A stretch of 64,000 bases of DNA, from positions 620,001 to 684,000 of the forward strand of contig CAWCOH010000005.1 in assembly GCA_963797115.1 (NCBI GenBank). Reading direction: 5' to 3'. A program made the translations under genes and the position numbers. The notes beneath the pieces are model-generated. The model had not been told where the DNA came from. It made no database searches and saw only the letters and a program-made list of their open reading frames with translations. This DNA comes from AP-15 sp963797115. Its GTDB lineage: Bacteria; Pseudomonadota; Alphaproteobacteria; ATCC43930; CGMCC-115725. This document shows positions 35,627 through 43,787 of this stretch, one piece after another. Position 1 is the first letter of the stretch; every line of letters begins with the position of its first letter.

Positions 35627-37351
35627 ATGGCGGTAGCGATGGAGCGGAGCTTCCTGCGGCAAGCCTGGGATCTTGCTTGGCCGTATTGGAAGTCGGAAGA
35701 GAAAGGGTCGGCCATCGGGCTGCTCGCTGCCATCGTCGCCCTCACCCTGATTATGGTATGGCTTAATGTTCGCTTTAATTATTGGTATAATGATTTCTAT
35801 GACGCGCTTCAGCAATACGCATGGTCGAAGTTCTGGTGGCAGTTCGCGATCTTCGGTATGCTCGCGGTATCATTTATCGTCGTTGGCGTCTACGCCGCTT
35901 ATTTGCAGGGAATTTTGCATATTCGTTGGCGGCGGTGGTTGACGGAACGTTTCATGCGGAGCTGGCTGGATGACCAAGCCTATTACCGCTTGCAGCTGGA
36001 CCAGACCACGACCGACAACCCCGATCAGCGCATTGCCGACGATCTCAATCGTTTTGCCACGCAGAGCCTCGACCTGTCGCTCGGTCTCTTCAACGCCCTC
36101 GTAACGCTTGCCTCCTTCCTCTCGATCCTATGGACCCTGTCGGGGGCGCTGACGATCCCGCTGGGCGGAGGTGTCGAGATCGCTATCCCCGGCTACATGG
36201 TCTTTGCGGCGCTGGTCTATGCTATTGGAGGCACGTTGTTGACGAGTTGGATCGGTATGCCGCTGATCCGGCTCCGGTTCGATCAGCAGCGGTATGAGGC
36301 GGATTTTCGGTTTAGTCTCGTCCGGCTGCGCGAGAACGCAGAGAATGTGGCGTTCTACGGCGGCGAGGCTCGTGAGTTCGACACCTTTCAGAACCGTTTT
36401 GCTCAGGTCGTCAAGAACTGGTGGGGGATCATCAAGCGCCGTAAGAAGCTTACGTGGTTCACTTATGGATACGGCCAGGTCGCAATTGTTTTCCCTTTTC
36501 TGGTCGCCGCGCCGCGTTATTTCGACAAAGCGATCCAGCTTGGCGGTTTGATGCAGATCTCCTCGGCTTTTCGCCAGGTGCAGGAGTCGCTGTCCTTTAT
36601 CGTTAACTCGTACAATGAGATCGCCGAATATCAGGCAGTGGTGCAACGGCTCTCCGGGTTCCGCTGGAGGATGGATGAAATTGGGGCCGATCGGGCCGCT
36701 GCACAACCGATCAAGATCGAACGCGCTGGCGCGGGCGTCGCGGTGGATGCGCTCGACCTCGATCTGCCGGACGGGAGGCCCCTGCGGCAAGACATTTCGC
36801 TGTCTGCGGGCCCAGGCAGGCCTCTACTGATCACGGGTCCTTCCGGAGTGGGTAAGAGCACGGTGTTGCGCGCAATTGCCGGGCTGTGGCCTTTTGGGCG
36901 CGGTCGGGTTCGGATGGCTGACGGTCGCGCGCTGTTTCTTCCGCAGCGGCCTTATCTGCCGCTCGGCACACTGGCCGATGCGCTCGTCTATCCCAGCGCC
37001 GCCGACGAGCTGCCCCGCGACCACCTCGTCGAGGTGTTGCATGCGGTCGGCCTGCCGCAGCTCTCTGACCGCCTTGACGAGGAAGCGAACTGGGCGCAGC
37101 GCCTATCCATGGGCGAGCAGCAGCGCCTCGCGTTTGCCCGGGTGCTGCTCGCCCGCCCCGAAATCGTCTTTCTTGATGAGGCAACCTCGGCGCTGGACGA
37201 GGCAGCAGAAATGTCGCTCTACCGGCTGTTGCGGGAGGCGCCCTGGCGACCGACGGTCGTCAGTATTGGTCACCACGGAGCCTTGCATCGTCTACACGAC
37301 ACGGTGGTTGATATCGGCCGCCCGCCGGTTTCTCAGGCGGCGGCCGGATGA
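35627..37351 (+). CDS. ABC exporter, SbmA/BacA-like membrane domain fused to ATPase
   Basis: A 574-residue ABC transporter of the ABC_membrane_2 group (YddA/BclA-like). Several membrane segments are seen (IGLLAAIVALTLIMVWLNV, FAIFGMLAVSFIVVGVYAAY and others), with the SbmA-like motifs RFNYWYNDFYDALQQYAW and RWRRWLTERFMRSWL. The ATPase has Walker A ITGPSGVGKSTVLRA, signature LSMGEQQRLAFARVLLARP and Walker B IVFLDEATSALDE. Relatives move peptides or cofactor-like molecules. The ATG at 35627 follows GAGGAG. The lysS gene begins 26 bases downstream. Confidence 0.9.
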   Translation: MAVAMERSFLRQAWDLAWPYWKSEEKGSAIGLLAAIVALTLIMVWLNVRFNYWYNDFYDALQQYAWSKFWWQFAIFGMLAVSFIVVGVYAAYLQGILHIRWRRWLTERFMRSWLDDQAYYRLQLDQTTTDNPDQRIADDLNRFATQSLDLSLGLFNALVTLASFLSILWTLSGALTIPLGGGVEIAIPGYMVFAALVYAIGGTLLTSWIGMPLIRLRFDQQRYEADFRFSLVRLRENAENVAFYGGEAREFDTFQNRFAQVVKNWWGIIKRRKKLTWFTYGYGQVAIVFPFLVAAPRYFDKAIQLGGLMQISSAFRQVQESLSFIVNSYNEIAEYQAVVQRLSGFRWRMDEIGADRAAAQPIKIERAGAGVAVDALDLDLPDGRPLRQDISLSAGPGRPLLITGPSGVGKSTVLRAIAGLWPFGRGRVRMADGRALFLPQRPYLPLGTLADALVYPSAADELPRDHLVEVLHAVGLPQLSDRLDEEANWAQRLSMGEQQRLAFARVLLARPEIVFLDEATSALDEAAEMSLYRLLREAPWRPTVVSIGHHGALHRLHDTVVDIGRPPVSQAAAG

Positions 37352-37377
37352 CTGGGTGGTTCGCGACGGAGACCTAA

Positions 37378-38850
37378 ATGAACGACGCTGAAGATACGTT
37401 ACGCGCCGTCCGGGTCGGCAAGCTCGAAGGGCTCAAGGCGCAGGGAATCGATCCTTACCCCTATAGTTTCGTGCGCACTCATAGCGCGACCGAACTAGAC
37501 CGTCTCTATTCCGGGCTGGCCGCCGACGCGGAAGCCGGCGAGCAGGTGTGTGTTGCGGGTCGCATCCGGGCGGTCCGCAACAATGGCATGTTTATCGATC
37601 TGCACGACACCACCGGAAAGGTCCAAATCTTTTGCCACCGGGACAATCTGTCGCCAGAGGCGCTGGCGGTCGTGCGCCTCCTGGACATTGGTGATTTAAT
37701 CGGTGTGGAAGGATTGGTACGGCGCACATCGCGCGGCGAACTCACCGTCAACGCAAGCGCGATGGCAATTCTGGCCAAGACGCTACGTCCGCTCCCCGAG
37801 AAATACCATGGTCTCGCAGATGTCGAACTGCGTTACCGGCAGCGTTATCTCGATCTGATAATGAATCAACAGAGCCGCGAGAGGCTGCGCCTGCGCAGCA
37901 GGATCGTCGCAGCGATGCGTAGCTATCTCGTCGAGCGCGGTTATCTCGAAGTCGAGACGCCGATGCTGCACACGATCCCGGGGGGAGCCTCGGCGAAGCC
38001 TTTCATCACTCATCACAACACGCTCGACATCGATCTGTACCTGCGGATCGCGCCCGAGCTTCACCTGAAGCGGCTCTTGGTCGGCGGGCTCGCCGATAAG
38101 CTGTTCGAGATCAACCGCTGTTTCCGCAACGAGGGCATCTCGCCTCGCCACAATCCCGAGTTCACCACGCTCGAGCTCTACGAGGCATATGTCGACTACG
38201 CCGCGATGATGAAGCTGACCGAGGAACTCATTACCGCCGTCGCCGAAACCGTGCTCGGTAGCCTTAGGATCGATTATGGAGGGACTGTTATCGATTTGTC
38301 GCCGCCCTGGCCGCGGAGCAGCATGTCCGAGCTGGTGCAGGCGGCGACCGGGATTGATTTCCTCGCTTTCGAGGATCCAGAAACGGCCCGTCGCGCGGCG
38401 GCAGGGCTCGGTGCATCCCTAACCGGCGGCGAGAGTTGGGGCCAGGCGCTCGAAGCGGCCTTCGCTGCGCGCGTCGAGACCACGTTGATCCAACCGATGC
38501 ACGTCACCGGCTTTCCGCGGGACATTTCACCCTTAGCCAAGGCTGATCGTGCCGATCCGCGGCTGGCCGAGCGCTTTGAGACCTATATCTATGGCTGGGA
38601 GATTGCTAACGCATTTTCGGAGCTCACCGATCCGCAGGACCAGCGGACCCGCTTCGAGGCGCAAATGCGGGTTCGAGCAGCTGGCGACGAGGAGGCGCAG
38701 CTGCTTGACGAAGATTATGTGACCGCCCTCGAATACGGGCTGCCCCCGTGCGGCGGGCTCGGCATCGGCATCGATCGGCTGGTCATGCTGCTGACCGACA
38801 GCCCCTCGATCCGCGACGTCATCACCTTTCCCACCTTGCGGCCGCGGTGA
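37378..38850 (+). CDS. lysS: Lysyl-tRNA synthetase, class II
   Basis: Charges tRNA-Lys. The 490-residue product has the OB-fold anticodon-binding domain (VCVAGRIRAVRNNGMFIDLH), motif 1 (RSRIVAAMRSYLVERGYLEV then ETPMLHTIPGGASAKPF), motif 2 (KLFEINRCFRNEGISPRHNP, EFTTLELYEAY) and motif 3 (GGLGIGIDRLVMLLTDSPSI). Complete and of normal length. It shares a strand and a short gap with the SbmA-like gene. Confidence 0.97.
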   Translation: MNDAEDTLRAVRVGKLEGLKAQGIDPYPYSFVRTHSATELDRLYSGLAADAEAGEQVCVAGRIRAVRNNGMFIDLHDTTGKVQIFCHRDNLSPEALAVVRLLDIGDLIGVEGLVRRTSRGELTVNASAMAILAKTLRPLPEKYHGLADVELRYRQRYLDLIMNQQSRERLRLRSRIVAAMRSYLVERGYLEVETPMLHTIPGGASAKPFITHHNTLDIDLYLRIAPELHLKRLLVGGLADKLFEINRCFRNEGISPRHNPEFTTLELYEAYVDYAAMMKLTEELITAVAETVLGSLRIDYGGTVIDLSPPWPRSSMSELVQAATGIDFLAFEDPETARRAAAGLGASLTGGESWGQALEAAFAARVETTLIQPMHVTGFPRDISPLAKADRADPRLAERFETYIYGWEIANAFSELTDPQDQRTRFEAQMRVRAAGDEEAQLLDEDYVTALEYGLPPCGGLGIGIDRLVMLLTDSPSIRDVITFPTLRPR

Positions 38851-39064
38851 AAGCGCGAGAAGGGCAGTAGCCGCCGCCCCGTCGCCTGCCATTTTGACGG
38901 GAGTCGCGGTCGACGCAGGGGCGACATACTGCGCTGTCGTTGGACAGGAATCGTCGCGAAGCGGACTCCCGGGAGGCGGAAATATTCCAGAAGAAGGCAC
39001 AACACTCACGCATTTCCGACCTGCTCAGGACCAGAAGACCGCGGGATAGAAAAGGGTCGGCGGG

Positions 39065-39091
39065 CCTCCCATATGGCGCTCAAATGGGAGG
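39065..39091 (+). promoter_or_regulatory. 5'-UTR hairpin hiding the ribosome-binding site
   Basis: CCTCCCAT (39065-39072) pairs perfectly with ATGGGAGG (39084-39091) around an 11-base loop. The right arm contains the Shine-Dalgarno GGGAGG, six bases before the ATG at 39098. Translation of the first lipoprotein gene may therefore need melting or opening of this stem. Confidence 0.5.
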
Positions 39092-39097
39092 ACGCGC

Positions 39098-39598
39098 ATG
39101 CCGTCTTGCTCAACTTTCTCGTCGCGCAGGTTGCTCTCCGCCGCGGCATTGTTGTCTCTTTCAATGGCGGGTTGTGCCCCGGTGCCGCCGACGGCCTCAG
39201 TCGTGATTCCGCCGATCCCTGCGGGCGAGGCTCGGGTCTGGTTCTACCGGGACGGGGGGCCCTATGTGGATGGCACCGGGACCCCGTATCTGCGGATGAA
39301 CGAAGCGATCGTCGGGGTCTCGGAACCCGAAGGCGCGATCTATCGTGATGTAGCACCGGGCCAATATCGCGTGACGGTCGACAGCTATGGCCGCGATTTC
39401 AATCAATCCCGTTGGGTCTACCTCTATCCAGGCCAGCAGGCGTATTTCAAAATAGTGTCGTTGCGCGACTGGGTGGTGGGCGGCGGCGGCGGTAGAGGTG
39501 GCGGGGGTTATCAGCGCAACACCTTTTACGTCTGGGAAATCCCACCAGAGGTAGCGCAGGGCGATGTCGCGCGTAGCCGGTTTTACGGCGGAGGCTGA
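39098..39598 (+). CDS. DUF2846-like lipoprotein A
   Basis: A 166-residue lipoprotein: signal peptide with lipobox (ALLSLSMAGCAPVPP, Cys at 26), then IPAGEARVWFYRDGGPYVDG, RMNEAIVGVSEPEGAIYRDV, APGQYRVTVDS, a glycine run (VVGGGGGRGGGGY) and the ending DVARSRFYGGG. The core resembles DUF2846-type domains in exported lipoproteins. It is a tandem paralogue of the next gene, 30 bases downstream. The Shine-Dalgarno sequence is inside a hairpin. Role unknown; an envelope location is inferred from the signal. Confidence 0.8.
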   Translation: MPSCSTFSSRRLLSAAALLSLSMAGCAPVPPTASVVIPPIPAGEARVWFYRDGGPYVDGTGTPYLRMNEAIVGVSEPEGAIYRDVAPGQYRVTVDSYGRDFNQSRWVYLYPGQQAYFKIVSLRDWVVGGGGGRGGGGYQRNTFYVWEIPPEVAQGDVARSRFYGGG

Positions 39599-39628
39599 CG
39601 ACCAGGGCGAGTTGAGCGGAGAAAGCGC

Positions 39629-40114
39629 ATGTCGTTCCGTCCCATCATTATTGGTGTCCTCTCGCTGGCCGCAGCGGCCTGCTCCCAGCTCCCTTCGACG
39701 GCCTCCATTGCGGTTCCGCCGATCCCGGCGGGGGAAGCCCGGGTCTGGTTCTATCGTAATGGCGGGCCCTACGATGACGGCATGGGCACCCCTTACATCC
39801 GTATGAACGACGCGATCGTCGCGATTTCGGAACCGGGCGGCGCCTTTTACCGCGACATCCCGGCCGGCCCGTACCACATCACAGTCGAGAGCTATGGCAA
39901 GGACTTTAACCAGGACAAGGACGTCGAACTCGTTGCTGGACAGGAATTGTACGTCAAGATCGTCTCGTTGCGAAACTGGGTTGCCGGCGGCGGAGGCGGC
40001 GGGGAAGAGGGGGGCGGTGACGATTTCGGACGCGACACCTTCTACGTCTGGCTGATTCCCCCTGAAGTCGCGCGCGCGGATGTGGCGCGCAGCGCGTTTT
40101 ACGGCGGTGGCTGA
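39629..40114 (+). CDS. DUF2846-like lipoprotein B
   Basis: A 161-residue lipoprotein, paralogue of the preceding gene: lipobox SLAAAACSQLPS, IPAGEARVWFYRNGGPYDDG, RMNDAIVAISEPGGAFYRDI, PAGPYHITVESYGKDFNQDK, a Gly/Glu-rich linker (VAGGGGGGEEGGGDD) and the same ending, DVARSAFYGGG. The two differ mostly in the signal peptide and linker, so they arose by tandem duplication. It ends eight bases before the convergent ABC ATPase gene. Confidence 0.8.
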   Translation: MSFRPIIIGVLSLAAAACSQLPSTASIAVPPIPAGEARVWFYRNGGPYDDGMGTPYIRMNDAIVAISEPGGAFYRDIPAGPYHITVESYGKDFNQDKDVELVAGQELYVKIVSLRNWVAGGGGGGEEGGGDDFGRDTFYVWLIPPEVARADVARSAFYGGG

Positions 40115-40122
40115 CGACCGGC

Positions 40123-41415
40123 TCAGAAGTTCTCCAGGCTCAGCACCTCAGTGTCGGAGTCGTAGGACAAGATCTCCGCGTGGCGGCCCCAGTTGATCAC
40201 GGTGTCGAGCACCCGCTGCGCTTCTGATTCCGATAAATAATCCTCGAGCTCGCGCAGAAAGCGAGCGGCGGGGGCGCGGTGCCCCGGACGCTCGTCGAGC
40301 ACCCGGCGGATATGGACGGCGAGCGGGATATGCTTCAGCACCGCCTCGGCGAAGAGCTGCTTCTTCGCGAGCATGTCAGCCTCGGCATAGGTGCGGCCGA
40401 GAGCGGTCAGTTCTATGTCGCCGCTGCTGACATGGGCAAATCCCAGCAGCTGCAAGGTTTCAATCAGCGGAAACAGCTCGTCCATCACGAGGTTCTCCTC
40501 GTCGGCGAGTTGCGGCAGGTCGGCGCGTCCGTGATAGGGGGCCTCGCTCAACGAGTCGATCAACCCGGAGAGCTGCTGGACCGAGGCGTCGGGCAGGCGA
40601 TAGCCGATGCCGATCGGCTCAGGTCGCGCGCCGCGCCGCCCATCTCGTCCCGGGACCGTGGTCAACAAGGTGTAGACCTGGTCGACGATCTGGCGGAACC
40701 CGGCGCTTTCGGAGGTGCGCGGGCGCTGCAGTGTCACCGGGATGTCAGCGCGGATGCGACCCGGGTCGCTGCTGAAGATCAGAATACGGTCGGCTACTTC
40801 GACTGCCTCCTCGATATTGTGCGAAACCATCACGATGCCCTTGGTCGGGATGCGGCTGGCATCCCACAGATCGAGAAGATCGCCGCGTAGCGTTTCCGCC
40901 GTCAGTACGTCGAGCGAAGAGAACGGCTCGTCGAGGAGCAGGATGTCGGGGTTGACGACGAGGGCTCTGGCGAAGCCGACGCGTTGCCGCATCCCGCCCG
41001 AGAGCTCTTTCGGATAGGCGGTCTCGAACCCGTCGAGCCCGATCACGTCGATAGCGTCGACCGCTCGCCGCCGCCGCTCGGCGCCGGAGACGCCGAGCGC
41101 CTCGAGGCCAAGCTCGACATTGCCGAGGACGGTCAGCCACGGAAAAAGCGCATACGACTGGAACACCATGGCGATGCCGCGGACCGGTTCGCTGACCTTG
41201 TGCCCGCGATATTCGACGACACCGTCGCTCGGCGGCACGAGACCGGCGAGAATGCGCAGAAAAGTCGACTTGCCGGAGCCGGATTTCCCAAGGATCGCGA
41301 CGATCTCGCCGTCGCGCAACGTGAAGTCGAGATGGTCGAGGACGAGCCGGCCGAGATGGTCCGGCATGCGATAGGTCTTGGAAACGGCTTCGGTGCGCAA
41401 GAGCGGGACGGTCAT
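40123..41415 (-). CDS. ABC transporter ATPase with C-terminal AAA-associated domain (nitrate/sulfonate/bicarbonate type)
   Basis: A 430-residue ATPase. Walker A is ILGKSGSGKSTFLR, the Q-loop VFQSYALFPWLTV, the signature LSGGMRQRVGFARALVV, Walker B ILLLDEPFSSLD and the H-loop IVMVSHNIEEA. After residue about 250 there is an extra domain of about 150 residues (LADEENLVMDELFPLIETLQ ... ELTALGRTYAEADMLAKKQL), the AAA-associated domain found with two-domain permeases of this class. It lies downstream of the double permease on the same strand. No binding protein is encoded next to them, so the substrate is open. Confidence 0.9.
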   Translation of the reverse strand: MTVPLLRTEAVSKTYRMPDHLGRLVLDHLDFTLRDGEIVAILGKSGSGKSTFLRILAGLVPPSDGVVEYRGHKVSEPVRGIAMVFQSYALFPWLTVLGNVELGLEALGVSGAERRRRAVDAIDVIGLDGFETAYPKELSGGMRQRVGFARALVVNPDILLLDEPFSSLDVLTAETLRGDLLDLWDASRIPTKGIVMVSHNIEEAVEVADRILIFSSDPGRIRADIPVTLQRPRTSESAGFRQIVDQVYTLLTTVPGRDGRRGARPEPIGIGYRLPDASVQQLSGLIDSLSEAPYHGRADLPQLADEENLVMDELFPLIETLQLLGFAHVSSGDIELTALGRTYAEADMLAKKQLFAEAVLKHIPLAVHIRRVLDERPGHRAPAARFLRELEDYLSESEAQRVLDTVINWGRHAEILSYDSDTEVLSLENF

Positions 41416-41807
41416 TACGGCTTTCCGATAAAATGAACGACGAGACCGGACCTAATGAGATTGCTTCGGCGCGACGCGCCTCACGATGACGAGGAAACAG
41501 CCACCATCATTGCGAGCGGCGCGACGCAATTTCGCCGGGCTATTTCCGCCGCTGGCTGCAACACACTAGCCGACCGGCCTTGGCGAACCGCCCGCACCGC
41601 TCCTGTTCCACCTGTTTTATCAGGTCGAGATCAGGCATCGCCAACTCCTATAATGACAATCCCGCACCCGCTCAGGGCGCCGCTGCACCTGCAGCGGATC
41701 CGCACCGGAGCTCTCCTCCCGGCTGAGATACGCTGCGGCCCAATAGGCGGCCCGCTCAGGACATCACAATGCCGGAAGTAAGCACCACGAAGGAGGCTAT
41801 TTTAGGG
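41416..41807. other. Intergenic region between the ABC ATPase and permease genes
   Basis: 392 bases with no gene seen. It includes a REP-like element at 41459-41530 (listed separately). The gap is unusually long for an ATPase and permease that should be co-expressed, so the ATPase may have its own promoter here. Confidence 0.45.
41459..41530. repeat. REP-like intergenic repeat
   Basis: ATTGCTTCGGCGCGACGCGC with CTCACGATGAC is followed by the inverted TCATTGCGAGCGGCGCGACG and CAAT. The ATTGC...GCAAT ends and the CGCGACGC core form a long imperfect inverted repeat. Elements of this kind (GATTGCTTCG...CGCAATGACG) are common between genes in alphaproteobacteria. Confidence 0.7.
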
Positions 41808-43541
41808 TCAATCGAGCCGCAGGCGCTCGGCGGCGAGGTTGTAGAGCCGGCGCCACAGCAGCCGGTTGAAGGCTAGCACGTAAAGGCAGAGGACGGCGAT
41901 CCCGAGCGCGATGCGCGCGCCGTCCCCCTCGGCGGTGGTGCGGGCGATATAGGCGCCGATCCCGGTGGCGGTCAGCGTGGTGTCGCCCCATTGGACGATC
42001 TCGGCGACAATGCTGGCATTCCACGATCCGCCGGCAGCGGTGACCGCGCCCGTCACGTAGGCCGGAAAGATTGCCGGCAGGATCACCCGCCGCCACCATA
42101 AGAGCCGCCTGACGGCAAAATTCTGCGCCGCGAGGCGAAGCTCGACCGATAGTGCGGTAGTGCCGGCGATGACGTTGAACAGGATGTACCATTGGGTGCC
42201 GAGAATCATCAGCGGACTGAGCCAGATTTCCGGGTCGAGGCGATAGCGCAGGATCAGCGCTACCGCCGCCGGGAAGAACAAATTCGCCGGGAAGGCAGCG
42301 AGGAACTGGACGATCGGCTGCGCCACATCGGCAAGATGTGGGCGGAGGCCAATCCCGACCCCGACCGGCACCCAGACCGCGGACGCGATGCCGATCAGGA
42401 CCAGCACGCGCACCGCGGTCATCAGCCCGAGCAGGAACACCCATCCGATCTCGGCGAGGCTGACACTCTCGCGGATGAAGGTCACGAGCCAGACCGAAGC
42501 ACCGGCGGCCAGCGCAAGAAGTGCGATGTCGAAGGCCCGATCAAAGGCGGGGCGTGGCGGCCGTTCCGCCGCCGGCGCGCGCCGTCGAGCCAGCGCGGTG
42601 ATCGCGCCGTCGATCATGCGGTTGACCGCGAGCACCCCGGTCTGGACCAGGTCGAAGAGCCGGGCGCGCTGCAGCACGAGCAGAAACCACGGGCGAACAT
42701 TGTCGGCGTCAGCGGGCGGGTCGGCCTGAAACTTGCGCGACCAGGCGATCAGCGGGCGGAACAGCAGCTGGTCGTACAGCAGGATCACGACAAACATGAC
42801 GAGCACGGCCCAGCCGATCGCCGCGAGGTCGCGCTGCACGATCGCGGTGGCGATATAGGACCCGACACCGGGCAAGAGGATCGACTGCCCGGAGACGGTG
42901 ATCGCCTCCGAGGCGACGACAAAGAACCAGCCGCCCGAGACCGACATCATCATGTTCCAGACGAGCGAGGGGATCGCGTGCGGCACCTCGAGCCGCCAGA
43001 ACCGCCGCCACGGCGAGAGATGGTACATCCGCGCGGCTTCTATCAGCTCCGTCGGCACCGTGCGCAGCGACTGGTAGACGCTGAAGGTCATGTTCCAGGC
43101 TTGGCTGGTGAAGATCGCGAAGATCGCTGCACATTCCACACCGAGCAGCCGCCCCGGAAACAGCGCGATGAACCCGGTGACCGCGATCGAGAGAAAGCCG
43201 AGGATCGGCACCGATTGCAGGATGTCGAGCAGCGGGATCAGGATCTTTTCCGCCCGGCGGCTCTTGGCGGCGAATGCTGCGTAAGCGAGGCTGAAGACGA
43301 GCGAGGCGACGAGTGCGGCACCCATGCGCAGCACGGTGCGCAAGGCGTATTCGGGCAGGCGCCACGGGTCGAGGCTGATCGCCAGCACCTGGCCGACCTG
43401 GTAGCGGGCGCTCATCGCCATGCCGCCCCAGGCGACGAGTGCGACGAGCCCGAGCACCAGCGGCAACGCCACCAGATCCCAGTAATTCGGGCGCAGCCGC
43501 GACGGCCAGGCGATGAGGGGCAGACCCCAGCGCTGTTCCAT
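41808..43541 (-). CDS. ABC transporter double permease (two fused BPD_transp domains)
   Basis: A 577-residue inner-membrane protein made of two permease modules. The first has the EAA-type loop LIEAARMYHLSPWRRFWRLE and VPHAIPSLVWNMM. The second, after about residue 290, repeats the pattern with LRLAAQNFAVRRLLWWRRVI then LPAIFPAYVTGAV. Each module is preceded by several hydrophobic segments. The ATG at 43541 (MEQRWGLPLI) is chosen; a longer frame upstream contains a hairpin repeat and is not family-like. It works with the ATPase at 40123-41415. Confidence 0.9.
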   Translation of the reverse strand: MEQRWGLPLIAWPSRLRPNYWDLVALPLVLGLVALVAWGGMAMSARYQVGQVLAISLDPWRLPEYALRTVLRMGAALVASLVFSLAYAAFAAKSRRAEKILIPLLDILQSVPILGFLSIAVTGFIALFPGRLLGVECAAIFAIFTSQAWNMTFSVYQSLRTVPTELIEAARMYHLSPWRRFWRLEVPHAIPSLVWNMMMSVSGGWFFVVASEAITVSGQSILLPGVGSYIATAIVQRDLAAIGWAVLVMFVVILLYDQLLFRPLIAWSRKFQADPPADADNVRPWFLLVLQRARLFDLVQTGVLAVNRMIDGAITALARRRAPAAERPPRPAFDRAFDIALLALAAGASVWLVTFIRESVSLAEIGWVFLLGLMTAVRVLVLIGIASAVWVPVGVGIGLRPHLADVAQPIVQFLAAFPANLFFPAAVALILRYRLDPEIWLSPLMILGTQWYILFNVIAGTTALSVELRLAAQNFAVRRLLWWRRVILPAIFPAYVTGAVTAAGGSWNASIVAEIVQWGDTTLTATGIGAYIARTTAEGDGARIALGIAVLCLYVLAFNRLLWRRLYNLAAERLRLD

Positions 43542-43633
43542 GACCCCCAGTAACCCACGCACCCTCGCCCGCGAAGCGCTAATTCCCCGGTCGCGAGTAC
43601 CAGCCTTGACCTTCCCGCTGGCCGCGGGTCCCT

Positions 43634-43659
43634 CCCGCCCCTGTCGCCACGAGGGCGGG
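43634..43659. repeat. GC-rich hairpin upstream of the double permease
   Basis: CCCGCCC (43634-43640) and GGGCGGG (43653-43659) form a perfect 7-bp stem with a 12-base loop. The flanks CCTCACCTCAG and GGGAGGGACCCGCGG suggest it belongs to a wider intergenic repeat. It lies between divergent genes. Confidence 0.4.
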
Positions 43660-43787
43660 CTGAGGTGAGGGGCCGATAGGGCAAGGCTTGCGCCGAGCGG
43701 CAAAAACTCCATTATTCGCAGGGCTTAAAATTGGAGAGTTGCCGGGACCTCCTTGCTCTCAATCGTTAGGCCGGCAGCGGCGAGAAG

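Noticed and set aside
42192..43553. Long plus-strand frame opposite the double permease
   Set aside because: The minus strand encodes a complete two-module permease with EAA loops; the plus-strand product is charged and low-complexity.
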